Below are positions 54,383 to 62,891 of a stretch of DNA of 64,000 bases, one piece after another; the first letter of the stretch is position 1; each line of letters begins with the position of its first letter. Source of the DNA: DSWT01 sp035420085 (lineage in GTDB: Bacteria > Chloroflexota > Anaerolineae > B4-G1 > SLSP01); assembly GCA_035420085.1 (NCBI GenBank), contig DAOLUH010000030.1:1-64000 (forward strand), written 5' to 3'. Under the pieces are notes generated by a model. It worked only from the letters and a program-made list of their open reading frames with translations, was not told the DNA's origin and made no database searches. Both the position numbers and the translations under genes were made by a program.

Positions 54383-55264
54383 ATGAACGTCGAGATCATC
54401 TATTTCTCCGGTACAGGGAATTCGCTGGCGGTGGCGCGGGAGATTGCCAGAAAACTCGGCGGAACGCTGCACGCTGTCCCGGCGCTGATGGAGCAGAAGC
54501 GCATTGTCCCGCAAGGCGATGTGCTGGGCCTGGTATTTCCCGTTTACAACAAGGGCCTTCCGCTGATCATCAAGCGCTGCGTCGACAAAATGGCGGGGCT
54601 GGAAAACCGGTTTCTGTTTGCCGTCTGCACGTATGGCGACACGATAGGTATGGCTATCCCGCATCTGGCGAAGCTCATTCAGGAGCGCGGGGGACGCCTG
54701 GCCGCCGGATTTGGCGTACACATGCCCTACAATTACCTTACGCCTGCCTTGAAGCTCAAAGGCTTCTTCAGCGCGTTCACGCTGCGGGAAATCCCCATGG
54801 AAAAACAACAGGCTTTGCTGACGGCTGCACCACAGCGCATTGACGACATTGTCGCGTATGTGCGCGCCGGGAAGTCTGGGGATTTTGAAACCACGTCCGA
54901 CTTTATGACGCGCCTGGCGGATCGCTTCAATCTAAATGAGACGTTCGGAAAATCGACGTGGCTGAAGATTGCGGGCGTGAATGAGCCGACGACGCTGTCA
55001 TTTTTGGAAAGCCGGCAGTTGATGGATCGGGCTTTTTACGCTGACGAACATTGTGTCGGCTGTGGCATCTGCGCCCGGATTTGCCCGGTTCGCAACATCC
55101 GCATGGTGGACAGCAAACCGCAATGGCAGCAACATTGCGAGCAGTGCTTCGCCTGCCTGCAGTGGTGTCCGCAAGCGGCCATCCAGTTTGGGAACAACAC
55201 CGCGGGTAAAAAACGGTATCACCATCCCGACGTGAAGCTAAAGGACATGGTGTGGGCACCGTGA
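54383..55264 (+). CDS. EFR1-family ferredoxin (flavodoxin fold plus two 4Fe-4S clusters)
   Basis: A 293-residue protein. The N-terminal flavodoxin-like part has the YFSGTGNSLAVA loop that binds FMN phosphate, and FPVYNKGLP. The last 70 residues carry two cluster motifs, CVGCGICARICP and CEQCFACLQWCP, each with a Pro after the fourth Cys as in bacterial ferredoxins. EFR1 proteins are putative electron carriers of unknown pathway. Tight coupling with the flavodoxin upstream suggests a shared redox chain. Confidence 0.9.
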   Translation: MNVEIIYFSGTGNSLAVAREIARKLGGTLHAVPALMEQKRIVPQGDVLGLVFPVYNKGLPLIIKRCVDKMAGLENRFLFAVCTYGDTIGMAIPHLAKLIQERGGRLAAGFGVHMPYNYLTPALKLKGFFSAFTLREIPMEKQQALLTAAPQRIDDIVAYVRAGKSGDFETTSDFMTRLADRFNLNETFGKSTWLKIAGVNEPTTLSFLESRQLMDRAFYADEHCVGCGICARICPVRNIRMVDSKPQWQQHCEQCFACLQWCPQAAIQFGNNTAGKKRYHHPDVKLKDMVWAP

Positions 55265-55342
55265 AAAGGTCTGTGTGGAGAAGAGTGCATGACACCGTAG
55301 GGACATAACCGGCAGGTTGTGGACGGAATGGGCATCGGCCAT

Positions 55343-55371
55343 TTGCACTGTTCCACATATGCTGCTATCAT
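55343..55371 (+). promoter_or_regulatory. Promoter of the GNAT-related gene
   Basis: TTGCAC (55343-55348), 17-base spacer, TATCAT (55366-55371), 44 bases before the start codon. Confidence 0.55.
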
Positions 55372-55415
55372 CTAGCACAAAAGTGCCGGAAAACCCATTA
55401 CACATAGACCTGTCC

Positions 55416-56579
55416 ATGAATGTCAGTACCGCAGCCATCGCCGTCCGCCCCGTCGCCACACGACGGGAGAAGCGCATTTTCCTGCACTTCCCCTGGGGCA
55501 TCTACCGGCATGATCCCTTATGGGTTCCGCCGATTCTCACCGAACGCGCCGACCGCCTGAACCCCAAGAAAAACAAGTTGTTCCACACCGGCAAGATCGC
55601 CACGTTCATCGCCTGGGAAGGGTCCAGGCCGGTGGGGACGATTGCGACGGCGATTGATCCCGCCGTCAACGCCAATCAGCATGAACAGGCCGCCGTGTTC
55701 GGCTTCTTCGAATGTGTCGAGAACTACCGTGTCGCGCAGGCTCTGCTGGATCACGCCGCGATGTGGGCGCGCGCGCACGGGATGCGCATCCTGCGCGGTC
55801 CGCAATCTTTCGGCCCCAATGACGAACCAGGGGTGCTGATCGAAGGCCGCGAAACCCCACGCGGTCTGTTGATGAGCTGGTCGCCGCCCTACTACCAGAC
55901 TTTCATCGAACGCTATGGCGTTCAGAGATACCAGGATTCGCTCGCCTACCGGGCCTACCTGGCGAATTACGTGGGCGAGGACGGCGCTTTCCACTCCCCA
56001 CACAACATTGATCAAATAGCCGAATATGTGCAAAACCGTTACAATGGACGGTGCCGTGTTCGTCTGGGGAACCTGCAAGACCTGGACGGCGAGTTAGAAG
56101 TGGCGCGCGACATCTATAATCGCAGCCTGGCAACGTTGCCTGTGTTCACACCGGAGAGACGGGAAGAGTGGCGGCGGATGGCGCTCACTATACGCCCCCT
56201 CCTGGACCCGGAATTTGCGCCGTTTGTCGAAGTCGATGGCGTGGCGGTGGCGTTCGGGCTGGCACTGCCAGACATCAATCAGGCGCTGCTGCACTGTAAC
56301 GGCCTGCGCGCGCCCTGGGATTATCTCAAATTGTGGTGGTACAGCCGCCATCTTCCCGGCATCAGCTTCAAGATTATGGCGCTGCTGCCCGAATACCGGG
56401 AACAAGGGTTGGACGCCCTGATTTATAGCCACATCGCCCATACCAGTTTCCGTAAAGGCTATCAATGGATCGACATGTCTTTAACCGGCGACGACAACCC
56501 GATGACCAACAAACTGGCGCAGCGCATCGGCGCCGTCATCGATAAACGCTATCGCGTCTACGAATTGGCGCTCGAATAG
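55416..56579 (+). CDS. GNAT-related protein (YghO-like)
   Basis: A 387-residue protein with an opening typical of the YghO-like group: RRFLHFPW-type helix (RREKRIFLHFPWGIYRHDP), WVPPILTERADRLNPKKN, then AWEGSRPVGTIATAIDP and FGFFECVENYRVAQALLD, the beta4-alpha3 region of acetyltransferases. The C-terminal half repeats a GNAT-like pattern (LLPEYREQGLDALIYSHIA). Catalytic role is unproven for this family. The ATG at 55416 has little Shine-Dalgarno, but the upstream frame has none better. The stop codon lies in an octamer array. Confidence 0.75.
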   Translation: MNVSTAAIAVRPVATRREKRIFLHFPWGIYRHDPLWVPPILTERADRLNPKKNKLFHTGKIATFIAWEGSRPVGTIATAIDPAVNANQHEQAAVFGFFECVENYRVAQALLDHAAMWARAHGMRILRGPQSFGPNDEPGVLIEGRETPRGLLMSWSPPYYQTFIERYGVQRYQDSLAYRAYLANYVGEDGAFHSPHNIDQIAEYVQNRYNGRCRVRLGNLQDLDGELEVARDIYNRSLATLPVFTPERREEWRRMALTIRPLLDPEFAPFVEVDGVAVAFGLALPDINQALLHCNGLRAPWDYLKLWWYSRHLPGISFKIMALLPEYREQGLDALIYSHIAHTSFRKGYQWIDMSLTGDDNPMTNKLAQRIGAVIDKRYRVYELALE

Positions 56580-56603
56580 GCGAATCAGCGAATCGGCGAA
56601 TCT
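56570..56603. repeat. Octamer array at the end of the GNAT-related gene
   Basis: GCTCGAAT/AGGCGAAT/CAGCGAAT/CGGCGAAT units; the TAG stop codon of the gene is inside the second unit. Confidence 0.8.
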
Positions 56604-56622
56604 TCCATCAAAGGAATGGCGC

Positions 56623-58020
56623 ATGACGACAACGGGCAATACCGAAAAACTCACGTTCTGGCAAAAGGCTGCTTATGGCATCGGCGAGTTTGGGAGCGCC
56701 GTAGGGCCAGGCACGATCATCCCCTTTTGGTACAGCATCTTCCTCACGGATATCGTGCGTCTGGACTTGAAGCTGGTGAGCCTGTTCTGGGTGATCGTTA
56801 CGCTGTGGGACGCTGTGAACGATCCACTGTTCGGCTTCCTTTCGGATCACACGCGCAGTCGTTGGGGGCGACGGCGGCCCTACCTGCTGTTCGGCGCGGT
56901 CCCTTTCGGTGTATTCTTCGCGCTGCTGTGGGTCATCCCCGCAACGCAGAATCAATGGGTGCTCTTTGCCTATTACACGCTTATGTACATTCTCTACGAA
57001 GGGGCGGCGACGGCCATCGGCTGCCCCTACAACGCGATCATGCCGGAGCTGACCCTGGATCCCGACGAGCGCACGTCGTTGGTCACATATCGCATGGCGG
57101 TCTCGATTGGTGCGGGACTGGCAGCGCCGCTGCTGCTGGGACTGGTGATCTTCCCGATGTTCCCCGCGCGTTCGGCGCAGGCGTACCAGACCATCGGCGT
57201 CATCAGCGGCCTTTCGTTCATCCCGACGATACTGATCACGTTTTTCGGCACCCGCGAGCGCGCCGAATTCCAGGCCGAGAAACCGCTCCCCCTGCGCGCG
57301 GCGATGCGCTTTGTGGCGCGCAACCACGTCTTCGGGTACGCGCTCGCCCTGCGCATCCTCAGTTGGATGCCCGTGGTGATCGTGCAGGCGGTGTTCGCTT
57401 ACTACCTCATCTACTGGACCGGGATGACCGAGGATGAGACCTCCATTTTGCAAGGCGTCATCCTGGCCGTGGCACTGCTCTTTTTGCCCGGGATCGATTG
57501 GCTAGCAAAACGTATGGAGAAGAAAAACGCCTACATCGTGACGACAGTGACCTGGATGCTGGTGATGCTCGCGCTGCTGCCGGTGCCGCAGGGGGCGAAA
57601 GTCCCCGTCTACATCATCGCGGCGCTGGCGGGACTGGGCGTCTCAGCGGCGCACATCATCCCCAACGCGATCACCCCCGACGTGATGGAGGTGGACGAGC
57701 TGATGAGCGGGCGGCGTCAGGAAGGCGCGTATACCGGCATCACGGTCTTCATCGACAAGCTGGCGCGCATGGTGATCCTCGCCTTACTGCCTGTCGTGTT
57801 GAGTTGGGCGAAGTACGTGCAGCCCACCGACGCTGTCCCCTACCCGGCGCAACCAGCGTCGGCGCTGACGGCGCTGCGCATCTTCGTCTCGGCCGTGCCC
57901 GCCGTGGTGTTGGGCATCTCCATCGTCGTCGCCTACTTCTACCCCATCACCCGCGCCAAGTACGCCGAAATCCAGCGACAACTCGCCGAGCAGCGGGCGG
58001 GTAGAAGTCAACGGATTTAA
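56623..58020 (+). CDS. GPH-family (MelB-like) sugar:cation symporter
   Basis: A 465-residue polytopic membrane protein with about 12 helices. The N-terminal half has LWDAVNDPLFGFLSDHTRSR followed by WGRRRPYLL, the cation/sugar-site and loop signature of glycoside-pentoside-hexuronide:cation symporters of the major facilitator superfamily. It should import a glycoside with Na+ or H+. AAAGGAATG precedes the ATG. The next gene encodes an FSA-type aldolase, so the pair likely handles uptake and cleavage of a sugar; the sugar is not determinable. Confidence 0.92.
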   Translation: MTTTGNTEKLTFWQKAAYGIGEFGSAVGPGTIIPFWYSIFLTDIVRLDLKLVSLFWVIVTLWDAVNDPLFGFLSDHTRSRWGRRRPYLLFGAVPFGVFFALLWVIPATQNQWVLFAYYTLMYILYEGAATAIGCPYNAIMPELTLDPDERTSLVTYRMAVSIGAGLAAPLLLGLVIFPMFPARSAQAYQTIGVISGLSFIPTILITFFGTRERAEFQAEKPLPLRAAMRFVARNHVFGYALALRILSWMPVVIVQAVFAYYLIYWTGMTEDETSILQGVILAVALLFLPGIDWLAKRMEKKNAYIVTTVTWMLVMLALLPVPQGAKVPVYIIAALAGLGVSAAHIIPNAITPDVMEVDELMSGRRQEGAYTGITVFIDKLARMVILALLPVVLSWAKYVQPTDAVPYPAQPASALTALRIFVSAVPAVVLGISIVVAYFYPITRAKYAEIQRQLAEQRAGRSQRI

Positions 58021-58038
58021 TAGATGCGACGGATTTTT

Positions 58039-58073
58039 AAACTTTCAACGTGCAACCTGTAACGTGCAACTGA
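58039..58073. repeat. Heptamer array
   Basis: AACTTTC/AACGTGC/AACCTGT/AACGTGC units between the symporter and the aldolase gene. Confidence 0.75.
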
Positions 58074-58091
58074 TCTAAAAGGAGGATGATT

Positions 58092-58748
58092 ATGGCATTG
58101 ATCTTTGTAGATACGGCAAATCTCGATGAAATCCGCGAGGCGGCGGCGTGGGGGGTGCTGGACGGCGTCACCACCAATCCCACGTTGATGTTCAAGGCGG
58201 GGACCGCCAATCGTAAGGAGCAGACGCTCAAGATCGTGGACATCGTCCAGGGGTCGGTCAGCGCCGAGGTGATCAGCACCGACGCGCCCGGCATGATCGA
58301 GGAGGCGCGGGAAATCCTCTCCTGGTCGGACCACGTCTACGTGAAAATCCCTACCATCCCGGAGGGCCTCAAAGCGATGCGTGAAATTTCCCGTTGGCCC
58401 AACGGGCGCATCAACGCGACGCTCATCTTTTCCGCCAACCAGGCGTTCCTGGCGGCGAAGGCCGGCGCAAGTTACGCCTCGATTTTCCTGGGGCGGTTGG
58501 ACGACGCCGGGCTGGACGGCATGGAGGTGGTGCGGCAGACACGCCAGATCTTCGACAACTACGGCTTCGGCTGCGCGGTGCTGGCGGCGAGCATCCGCAA
58601 CACAGTCCACGTCACGCAGGCACTGCTCGCGGGGGCGGACATCCTCACTATGCCCTTCCCCGTCCTCAAGACAATGATGCACAGCCCCTTCACCGACATC
58701 GGGTTGCAGCGCTTCCTGGACGACTGGGCCAAGATCGCGGCGAAGTAA
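58092..58748 (+). CDS. Fructose-6-phosphate aldolase / FSA-type transaldolase
   Basis: A 218-residue TIM-barrel enzyme of the short transaldolase family. It starts MALIFVDTANLDEI, has GVTTNPTL, and the Schiff-base Lys85 in VYVKIP, at the same position as in E. coli FsaA. NATLIFSANQAFLAAKAGA and the DDAGLDG segments complete the barrel. It catalyses reversible aldol reactions of dihydroxyacetone, fructose-6-phosphate or sedoheptulose units. The start at 58092 is 6 bases after AAGGAGG. Short members can be either aldolase or transaldolase; assay needed to separate them. Confidence 0.9.
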   Translation: MALIFVDTANLDEIREAAAWGVLDGVTTNPTLMFKAGTANRKEQTLKIVDIVQGSVSAEVISTDAPGMIEEAREILSWSDHVYVKIPTIPEGLKAMREISRWPNGRINATLIFSANQAFLAAKAGASYASIFLGRLDDAGLDGMEVVRQTRQIFDNYGFGCAVLAASIRNTVHVTQALLAGADILTMPFPVLKTMMHSPFTDIGLQRFLDDWAKIAAK

Positions 58749-58864
58749 AACGTGATACGTGATGCGTGATACGTGATACGTGAGGCGTGAGGCGTGAGAA
58801 TTGTCCCCTCACGTATCACGCCTCTCATTTCTCATTTCTCGTTTCTCATCTCTCGTTTCTCATT
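58749..58864. repeat. Two heptamer arrays before the TetR gene
   Basis: About seven ACGTGAT/GCGTGAG units (58749-58798) and about six TCTCATT/TCTCGTT units (58822-58864) with an inverted ACGTATCACG between them. The second array runs up to the promoter. Confidence 0.9.
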
Positions 58865-58870
58865 CCGTGG

Positions 58871-58903
58871 TATAATGACCGGAGTCAATTATGACCAGGG
58901 TCA
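58871..58903 (+). promoter_or_regulatory. TetR-gene promoter with two palindromic operators
   Basis: TATAAT (58871-58876) with TGG before it. TGACCGGAGTCA (58876-58887) and TGACCAGGGTCA (58892-58903) are two 12-bp palindromes 16 bases apart, between the -10 and the ATG at 58907, ideal for autorepression by the encoded TetR protein. Confidence 0.75.
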
Positions 58904-58906
58904 ATT

Positions 58907-59539
58907 ATGACGGACAAACCAAACCATACTTCATCCCGTTGGGAACAACGCAAAGAGCGCACGCATCGGCGGCTGTTGGAAGAAGCCGAGCGCCTCTTCC
59001 GCAGCCAGGGCTTCGACGCCGTCACCGTTGAGGAGATCGCTGCCGCGGCGGACGTTGCCAAGGGGACGTTTTTCAACTACTTCGAGAGCAAGGAGACCCT
59101 GCTCGGCGAACTGCTGTACAGCCGCATCCAATCGCTGCTCGCCGCCCCTCCCGCGCCGGAAGCGCCAGCCGACGAACGCATCCGGCTATTGTTCGAGACG
59201 CTCCGTGAGGAATTGACGCCCTATCGCCACCTGGCTCAACGGATGTTCGCGCACGCGATGAAACATCCCAAGCCCGACTATCTCTCGCCTAATCAGCCCA
59301 CAGCAGCATTGGCGCTGGCGGGCTTGATCCGCGAAGGACAGGCGCAGGGCATTTTCCGCCCCGACATCAACGCCGAGTTGGCCGGCGCTTTGCTGATCAT
59401 GTACTTCTTCCGCCTGTGCGTCCTGGAGATCGTCACTGCCGAAACGGAACCCGCGAATACCACTATGCCATGTGGACTCGACTTGATTCACGAAGGGCTG
59501 GATTTGCTGTACAGAGGGATGCTGGTGTCATCCCATTAG
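58907..59539 (+). CDS. TetR-family transcriptional regulator
   Basis: A 210-residue protein with an N-terminal helix-turn-helix (RLLEEAERLFRSQGFDAVTV followed by EEIAAAADVAKGTFFNYF) and a helical ligand-binding/dimerisation region. It probably represses its own gene through the double palindrome upstream. Weak AGGG Shine-Dalgarno and short leader. It could also act on flanking genes (aldolase, ole genes), but no matching palindrome was found before those. Ligand unknown. Confidence 0.9.
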   Translation: MTDKPNHTSSRWEQRKERTHRRLLEEAERLFRSQGFDAVTVEEIAAAADVAKGTFFNYFESKETLLGELLYSRIQSLLAAPPAPEAPADERIRLLFETLREELTPYRHLAQRMFAHAMKHPKPDYLSPNQPTAALALAGLIREGQAQGIFRPDINAELAGALLIMYFFRLCVLEIVTAETEPANTTMPCGLDLIHEGLDLLYRGMLVSSH

Positions 59540-59542
59540 TCC

Positions 59543-59568
59543 CCGTCTACCGTCTACCTTCTACCTCA
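59543..59568. repeat. Short heptamer array
   Basis: GTCTACC/GTCTACC/TTCTACC units between convergent genes, touching the stop codon of the glycosidase. Confidence 0.7.
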
Positions 59569-61374
59569 ATACCGCCGCAGCACCAGCGGCATGTACACAT
59601 TGTACAGCCGTTCCACGATGCGGACACTCACCGGCACGACAAACGGACTTTCGGGCACTGCCGCTTCCGATGCCGTGACGGTGACCGTACCGGTATACAG
59701 TCCCACCGGCAGCCCGCGCGGATCGACGAAGACCCGGAACGCGCCAGGGATGAAGGTCGTGCCTGTTTGTGTAGAACTGGTGGGGATGACGGTCATTGTC
59801 AACGTGTCGCTCGCCTTGGCTACCGTCCAATCGAACTCGAAATCACCGGTGTTCTCCACCACCACGGTTGCCGAGACCGGACGGGTGTCGGTCACCGCCA
59901 TCATCCAACTCAGGCTGGCGGGACGGACGTCCATCCCCCACGCGCTCCATATCTCCAACGTTAGCGGCACTGCGATCACAGGCGGCGTGACCAGCGCATC
60001 CGCCGAGGTAACGGTGATGACGCCGGTATACGTCCCGGTCAGCAGTTCCCGCGCGTCCACAGTGACCTGGAACGGCTCGCCCGATACACCCAGTGTGGGC
60101 GTGATCGTGAACGGCAATCCTACCGTCGTGGTGACCACATTCCAGGCGAAAGGCACAGCCGTGCTCGACACCGTGACCGTCTCGGTGAAAATCGCACGCT
60201 CGCGCAAACGTACCGACCAGTTGAATGCTGCTGGCTCGACGACCATCCCCGACGCAACCCAGGAGCGCGGGCGCTTTTCCATCGTCTGTAAAGCAGTGTA
60301 AGACAGGCGGGGCGAAGTGTCCTTGCGCAGGACGGAGAACCAGTTCAAGGGATCGCACGGGGCATACCAGCTTGTCACACTGAAATCCAGGTTGGAGACA
60401 ATCATCACGCCCATCCACGGCCAGTTGGCGTCGGCGTAGGCGAACGCGCGCTGCAGGTAGTCGGCCTGCTGCTCTGCCGAGACCTTCTGCCACAGAAAGC
60501 CGATGTCGTTCCAATAGCTGAGGCATTCCGGGTGGCCTTCCGCAGTCGCGTCCAGCAGCCAGCCGAACTCCGTGCCCCACACTTGTTTATCCCCGTCGCC
60601 GTGGGCGACCATCACAGCGTAGATGTCCTCCGCGCGGCGGAAGTTGAGGATGTTCCAGCCGTACTCCTTATCCTCTGGCGCGCCGCCGAAACCGTAATTG
60701 TGGATGCTGATGGCGTCAAAATGCCCGGCTAACCCGCTGACGTACATCGCTTCGAGGAAAGTCACGTCATTGATCGAGTGTACGCCATCCCCGCCGGTGG
60801 GCGCAAGACTCCCCGCGACGATGGGGATGGTGGGGTCGCCAGCCTTCGCGCCCAGATAAGCGCGTTTGACCATCTCCGTGTACCGCGCGGGATCAAGCGG
60901 CTGGCCGGTCCACTGGAAATCGAGATTCGGCTCGTTCCAGATTTCCAGGGCCACGCGATAAGGTATTTTACAAGCCGCGCGTTTTTGGGCGATGCGCGCC
61001 GCGAGGGCCTGGAAAAGCGCCTGCCAGCCTGCCAGCTCGCTGTCCTGGATCGGCGTCCAGTTGACGTCATCGCGCTCGACGCGCAAGAGCATATTCAGTC
61101 CATTCGTACATGCCCAGCCCAACTGTGTATCCACACCGGTCCAGTTGTACGCGCCATTGTGGTTAGGATCAATGTCATCCCAATAAGCGAAGTACTTAAA
61201 CCAATCGAAGCCCGCCTCCTTCACCTTCGCCAGGCTGCCTGGCGGATAGGCCAGCATCATTCCATAACCAATGTGCGGCGGAGGCAGCGCCTCACCAGCA
61301 CCCACCGGTCGCACGGAAACGCCGGCCAACAGCAGCGCAACGATAACCATCATTCGCCAGATCCTCTTCATCAT
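59566..61374 (-). CDS. Secreted clan GH-A glycoside hydrolase with Ig-like C-terminal domains
   Basis: A 602-residue protein with a signal peptide (~1-26). The TIM-barrel domain (~32-370) has acid/base Glu148 in LEIWNEPNLD and nucleophile Glu269 in VWGTEFGW, the clan GH-A pattern (GH5/GH39/GH51-like). Two beta-sandwich domains of the BACON/Ig-like type follow (~375-590: GEPFQVTVDARELLTGTYTG and VDPRGLPVGLYTG). The C-terminus is YMPLVLRRY, a short motif shared with the RHS protein here. Probably cell-surface or extracellular polysaccharide cleavage. It is last in the oleC-oleD-pyrophosphatase direction, but the gap suggests a loose link. Confidence 0.85.
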   Translation of the reverse strand: MMKRIWRMMVIVALLLAGVSVRPVGAGEALPPPHIGYGMMLAYPPGSLAKVKEAGFDWFKYFAYWDDIDPNHNGAYNWTGVDTQLGWACTNGLNMLLRVERDDVNWTPIQDSELAGWQALFQALAARIAQKRAACKIPYRVALEIWNEPNLDFQWTGQPLDPARYTEMVKRAYLGAKAGDPTIPIVAGSLAPTGGDGVHSINDVTFLEAMYVSGLAGHFDAISIHNYGFGGAPEDKEYGWNILNFRRAEDIYAVMVAHGDGDKQVWGTEFGWLLDATAEGHPECLSYWNDIGFLWQKVSAEQQADYLQRAFAYADANWPWMGVMIVSNLDFSVTSWYAPCDPLNWFSVLRKDTSPRLSYTALQTMEKRPRSWVASGMVVEPAAFNWSVRLRERAIFTETVTVSSTAVPFAWNVVTTTVGLPFTITPTLGVSGEPFQVTVDARELLTGTYTGVITVTSADALVTPPVIAVPLTLEIWSAWGMDVRPASLSWMMAVTDTRPVSATVVVENTGDFEFDWTVAKASDTLTMTVIPTSSTQTGTTFIPGAFRVFVDPRGLPVGLYTGTVTVTASEAAVPESPFVVPVSVRIVERLYNVYMPLVLRRY

Positions 61375-61414
61375 CTCCCCACCCCTCCTGAAAATCCCTG
61401 AAGCGTTGTTGCCA

Positions 61415-61771
61415 TCATTCGCCCATTCGTTCGGGTCGCGGAATTAACAGCGCGGATTGATATTCATCGTTGTGCGTTTTCAGGATCGTTTCCGCCTCGT
61501 CTGGCGTACAGCCGAGCAGCAGCTTGAGTTCCGCGTCGCGCTTCAGCGCATCCACCGTACAGACGATGGCGGTGACGCGCCGCTCCGGCAAGCTGCCCAC
61601 CCACACATCCACACCGCCGCCATCAACGGTCTGCGTGCCATCAAGGTAGCCATAATCCAGAGGATAGATGAACTCCGGATAACGCGGGTGCGCCGTCCCC
61701 TTCGGGCGGTCAACGACGATCCGATTTTCCGCAACCCAATCATCCAAACGCATCCAGAACTCACGCTGCAT
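61415..61771 (-). CDS. Inorganic-pyrophosphatase-like small protein
   Basis: A 118-residue protein with IVVDRPKGTAHPRYPEFIYP, LDYGYLDGT and DGGGVDVWVGS, matching the active-site strands of soluble family I pyrophosphatase (where E/D residues bind metals and pyrophosphate), and TVDALKRDAELKLLLGC near the end. It is shorter than classical enzymes (~170 residues), like a group of compact homologues annotated as pyrophosphatase. GAGGAGAG precedes the ATG. It could remove pyrophosphate from the OleC adenylation reaction encoded upstream; activity is not certain. Confidence 0.75.
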   Translation of the reverse strand: MQREFWMRLDDWVAENRIVVDRPKGTAHPRYPEFIYPLDYGYLDGTQTVDGGGVDVWVGSLPERRVTAIVCTVDALKRDAELKLLLGCTPDEAETILKTHNDEYQSALLIPRPERMGE

Positions 61772-61788
61772 ACTCTCTCCTCGTGTTC

Positions 61789-61815
61789 GTAGAACGAATT
61801 GACAATTCGTTCTAC
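61789..61815. terminator. Perfect 12-bp palindrome overlapping the oleD stop
   Basis: GTAGAACGAATT and AATTCGTTCTAC around GAC. The oleD TAG stop is in the right arm. It may attenuate transcription into the pyrophosphatase-like gene, or be a dispersed palindrome. Confidence 0.6.
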
Positions 61816-62891
61816 AAATCGCCGCGCCGCACCCACGCTACGACGCGCGCTGTCACTTCCGCCATATTCCGTCGCGGGACGTAGCCAAAATCGCGCCGGG
61901 CGGCGGAGATGTCGTAGTAGTGGCTCTGCGCCAGTTCACTGGCGATGAAGCGCGTGAGACGCGGCTCGCCAGGACGATGTAAGGCGCTGTGGAGCTTCTC
62001 CAACACGGCGCCGGCCGCACGCGCTGTCTTCAGCGAAAGGCGCAGACGCGGTTCGGGCAGGTCGAGCGCGCGCAGCAGGGCGCGAATCCACGTCCAGAGA
62101 TTCACCGGCTCGCCCTGGCTGATGAAGTACACGCGCCCGTGGCCCGGCGGCCCATCCAGCGGGGAACCGGGCGTCAGCGCGTCGGCGGCGAGGAGGTGAG
62201 CGCGCGCGGCATCTTCAACGTCGGTGAGATCAACCTTGTTCGTCCCATCGCCCACCTGGGGCAACAGGCCAGTTTTGGCGCGGGCCAGCAGGCCGGGCAG
62301 CAGGTGATTGTCGCGCGGCCCGATGATGAGGTGCGGGCGCAGCGAAACCGTCAGCAGGTCTGGGCCGTGCGCCGCCGTCACCGCTTGCTCGGCGATGGCT
62401 TTGGTGTGCGGATAGGGGCTTTCGTAGCGAGCAGGATAGGGATACGATTCGTCCACGCCCTCGTGCGGCGCGCCGTCGAAGATGACGCTCGGCGAGCTAG
62501 TATAGATCAGCTTGGGCACACCGTTGGCGGTGCACGCAGCGATCACGTTTTGCGTCCCGACGACGTTCACGCCGTAGAAGTCGTCCCACGGCCCCCACAT
62601 CCCGGCTCTGGCGGCCACGTGGAAGACGACGTCCATGCCCGCACACGCGCGTTTCACGGCTTGGGCGTCCTGCAAATCCCCACGCACCACCCGAACGCCG
62701 AGCGCCTCCAGCTCGGGATACGCCCCGCGCGCAAACACCGTCACCGCATCGCCGCGCGCCAACAACTGCTCGACGATGTAGCGTCCCAGAAAACCTCCGC
62801 CGCCAGTCACAAGATTTCGCAGACCGGCTACTGGATGCTGGATGCTAGATGCTGGATGCTGGATGCTGGATGCTGGATGCTCGTTACCCAT
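61812..62891 (-). CDS. oleD: NAD(P)-dependent 2-alkyl-3-oxoalkanoate reductase, OleD-like
   Basis: A short-chain dehydrogenase/epimerase of the 3beta-HSD type. Rossmann motif TGGGGFLGRYI, DVVFHVAA, YTSSPSV and the catalytic Tyr/Lys in YPHTKAIAE. It sits directly after OleC, which fixes the role: reducing the 2-alkyl-3-keto acid from OleA before OleC makes the beta-lactone, in long-chain olefin synthesis. The ATG at 62891 begins inside a heptamer array, so ~20 N-terminal residues (HPASSIQHPASSIQ) are repeat-encoded and no Shine-Dalgarno is present. The native fold starts at ~residue 24; the real start is uncertain. Confidence 0.85.
   Translation of the reverse strand: MGNEHPASSIQHPASSIQHPVAGLRNLVTGGGGFLGRYIVEQLLARGDAVTVFARGAYPELEALGVRVVRGDLQDAQAVKRACAGMDVVFHVAARAGMWGPWDDFYGVNVVGTQNVIAACTANGVPKLIYTSSPSVIFDGAPHEGVDESYPYPARYESPYPHTKAIAEQAVTAAHGPDLLTVSLRPHLIIGPRDNHLLPGLLARAKTGLLPQVGDGTNKVDLTDVEDAARAHLLAADALTPGSPLDGPPGHGRVYFISQGEPVNLWTWIRALLRALDLPEPRLRLSLKTARAAGAVLEKLHSALHRPGEPRLTRFIASELAQSHYYDISAARRDFGYVPRRNMAEVTARVVAWVRRGDL

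Noticed and set aside
58749..58864. CRISPR-like repeats
   Set aside because: Units are 7 bp without spacers and no cas genes are present; these are tandem arrays.
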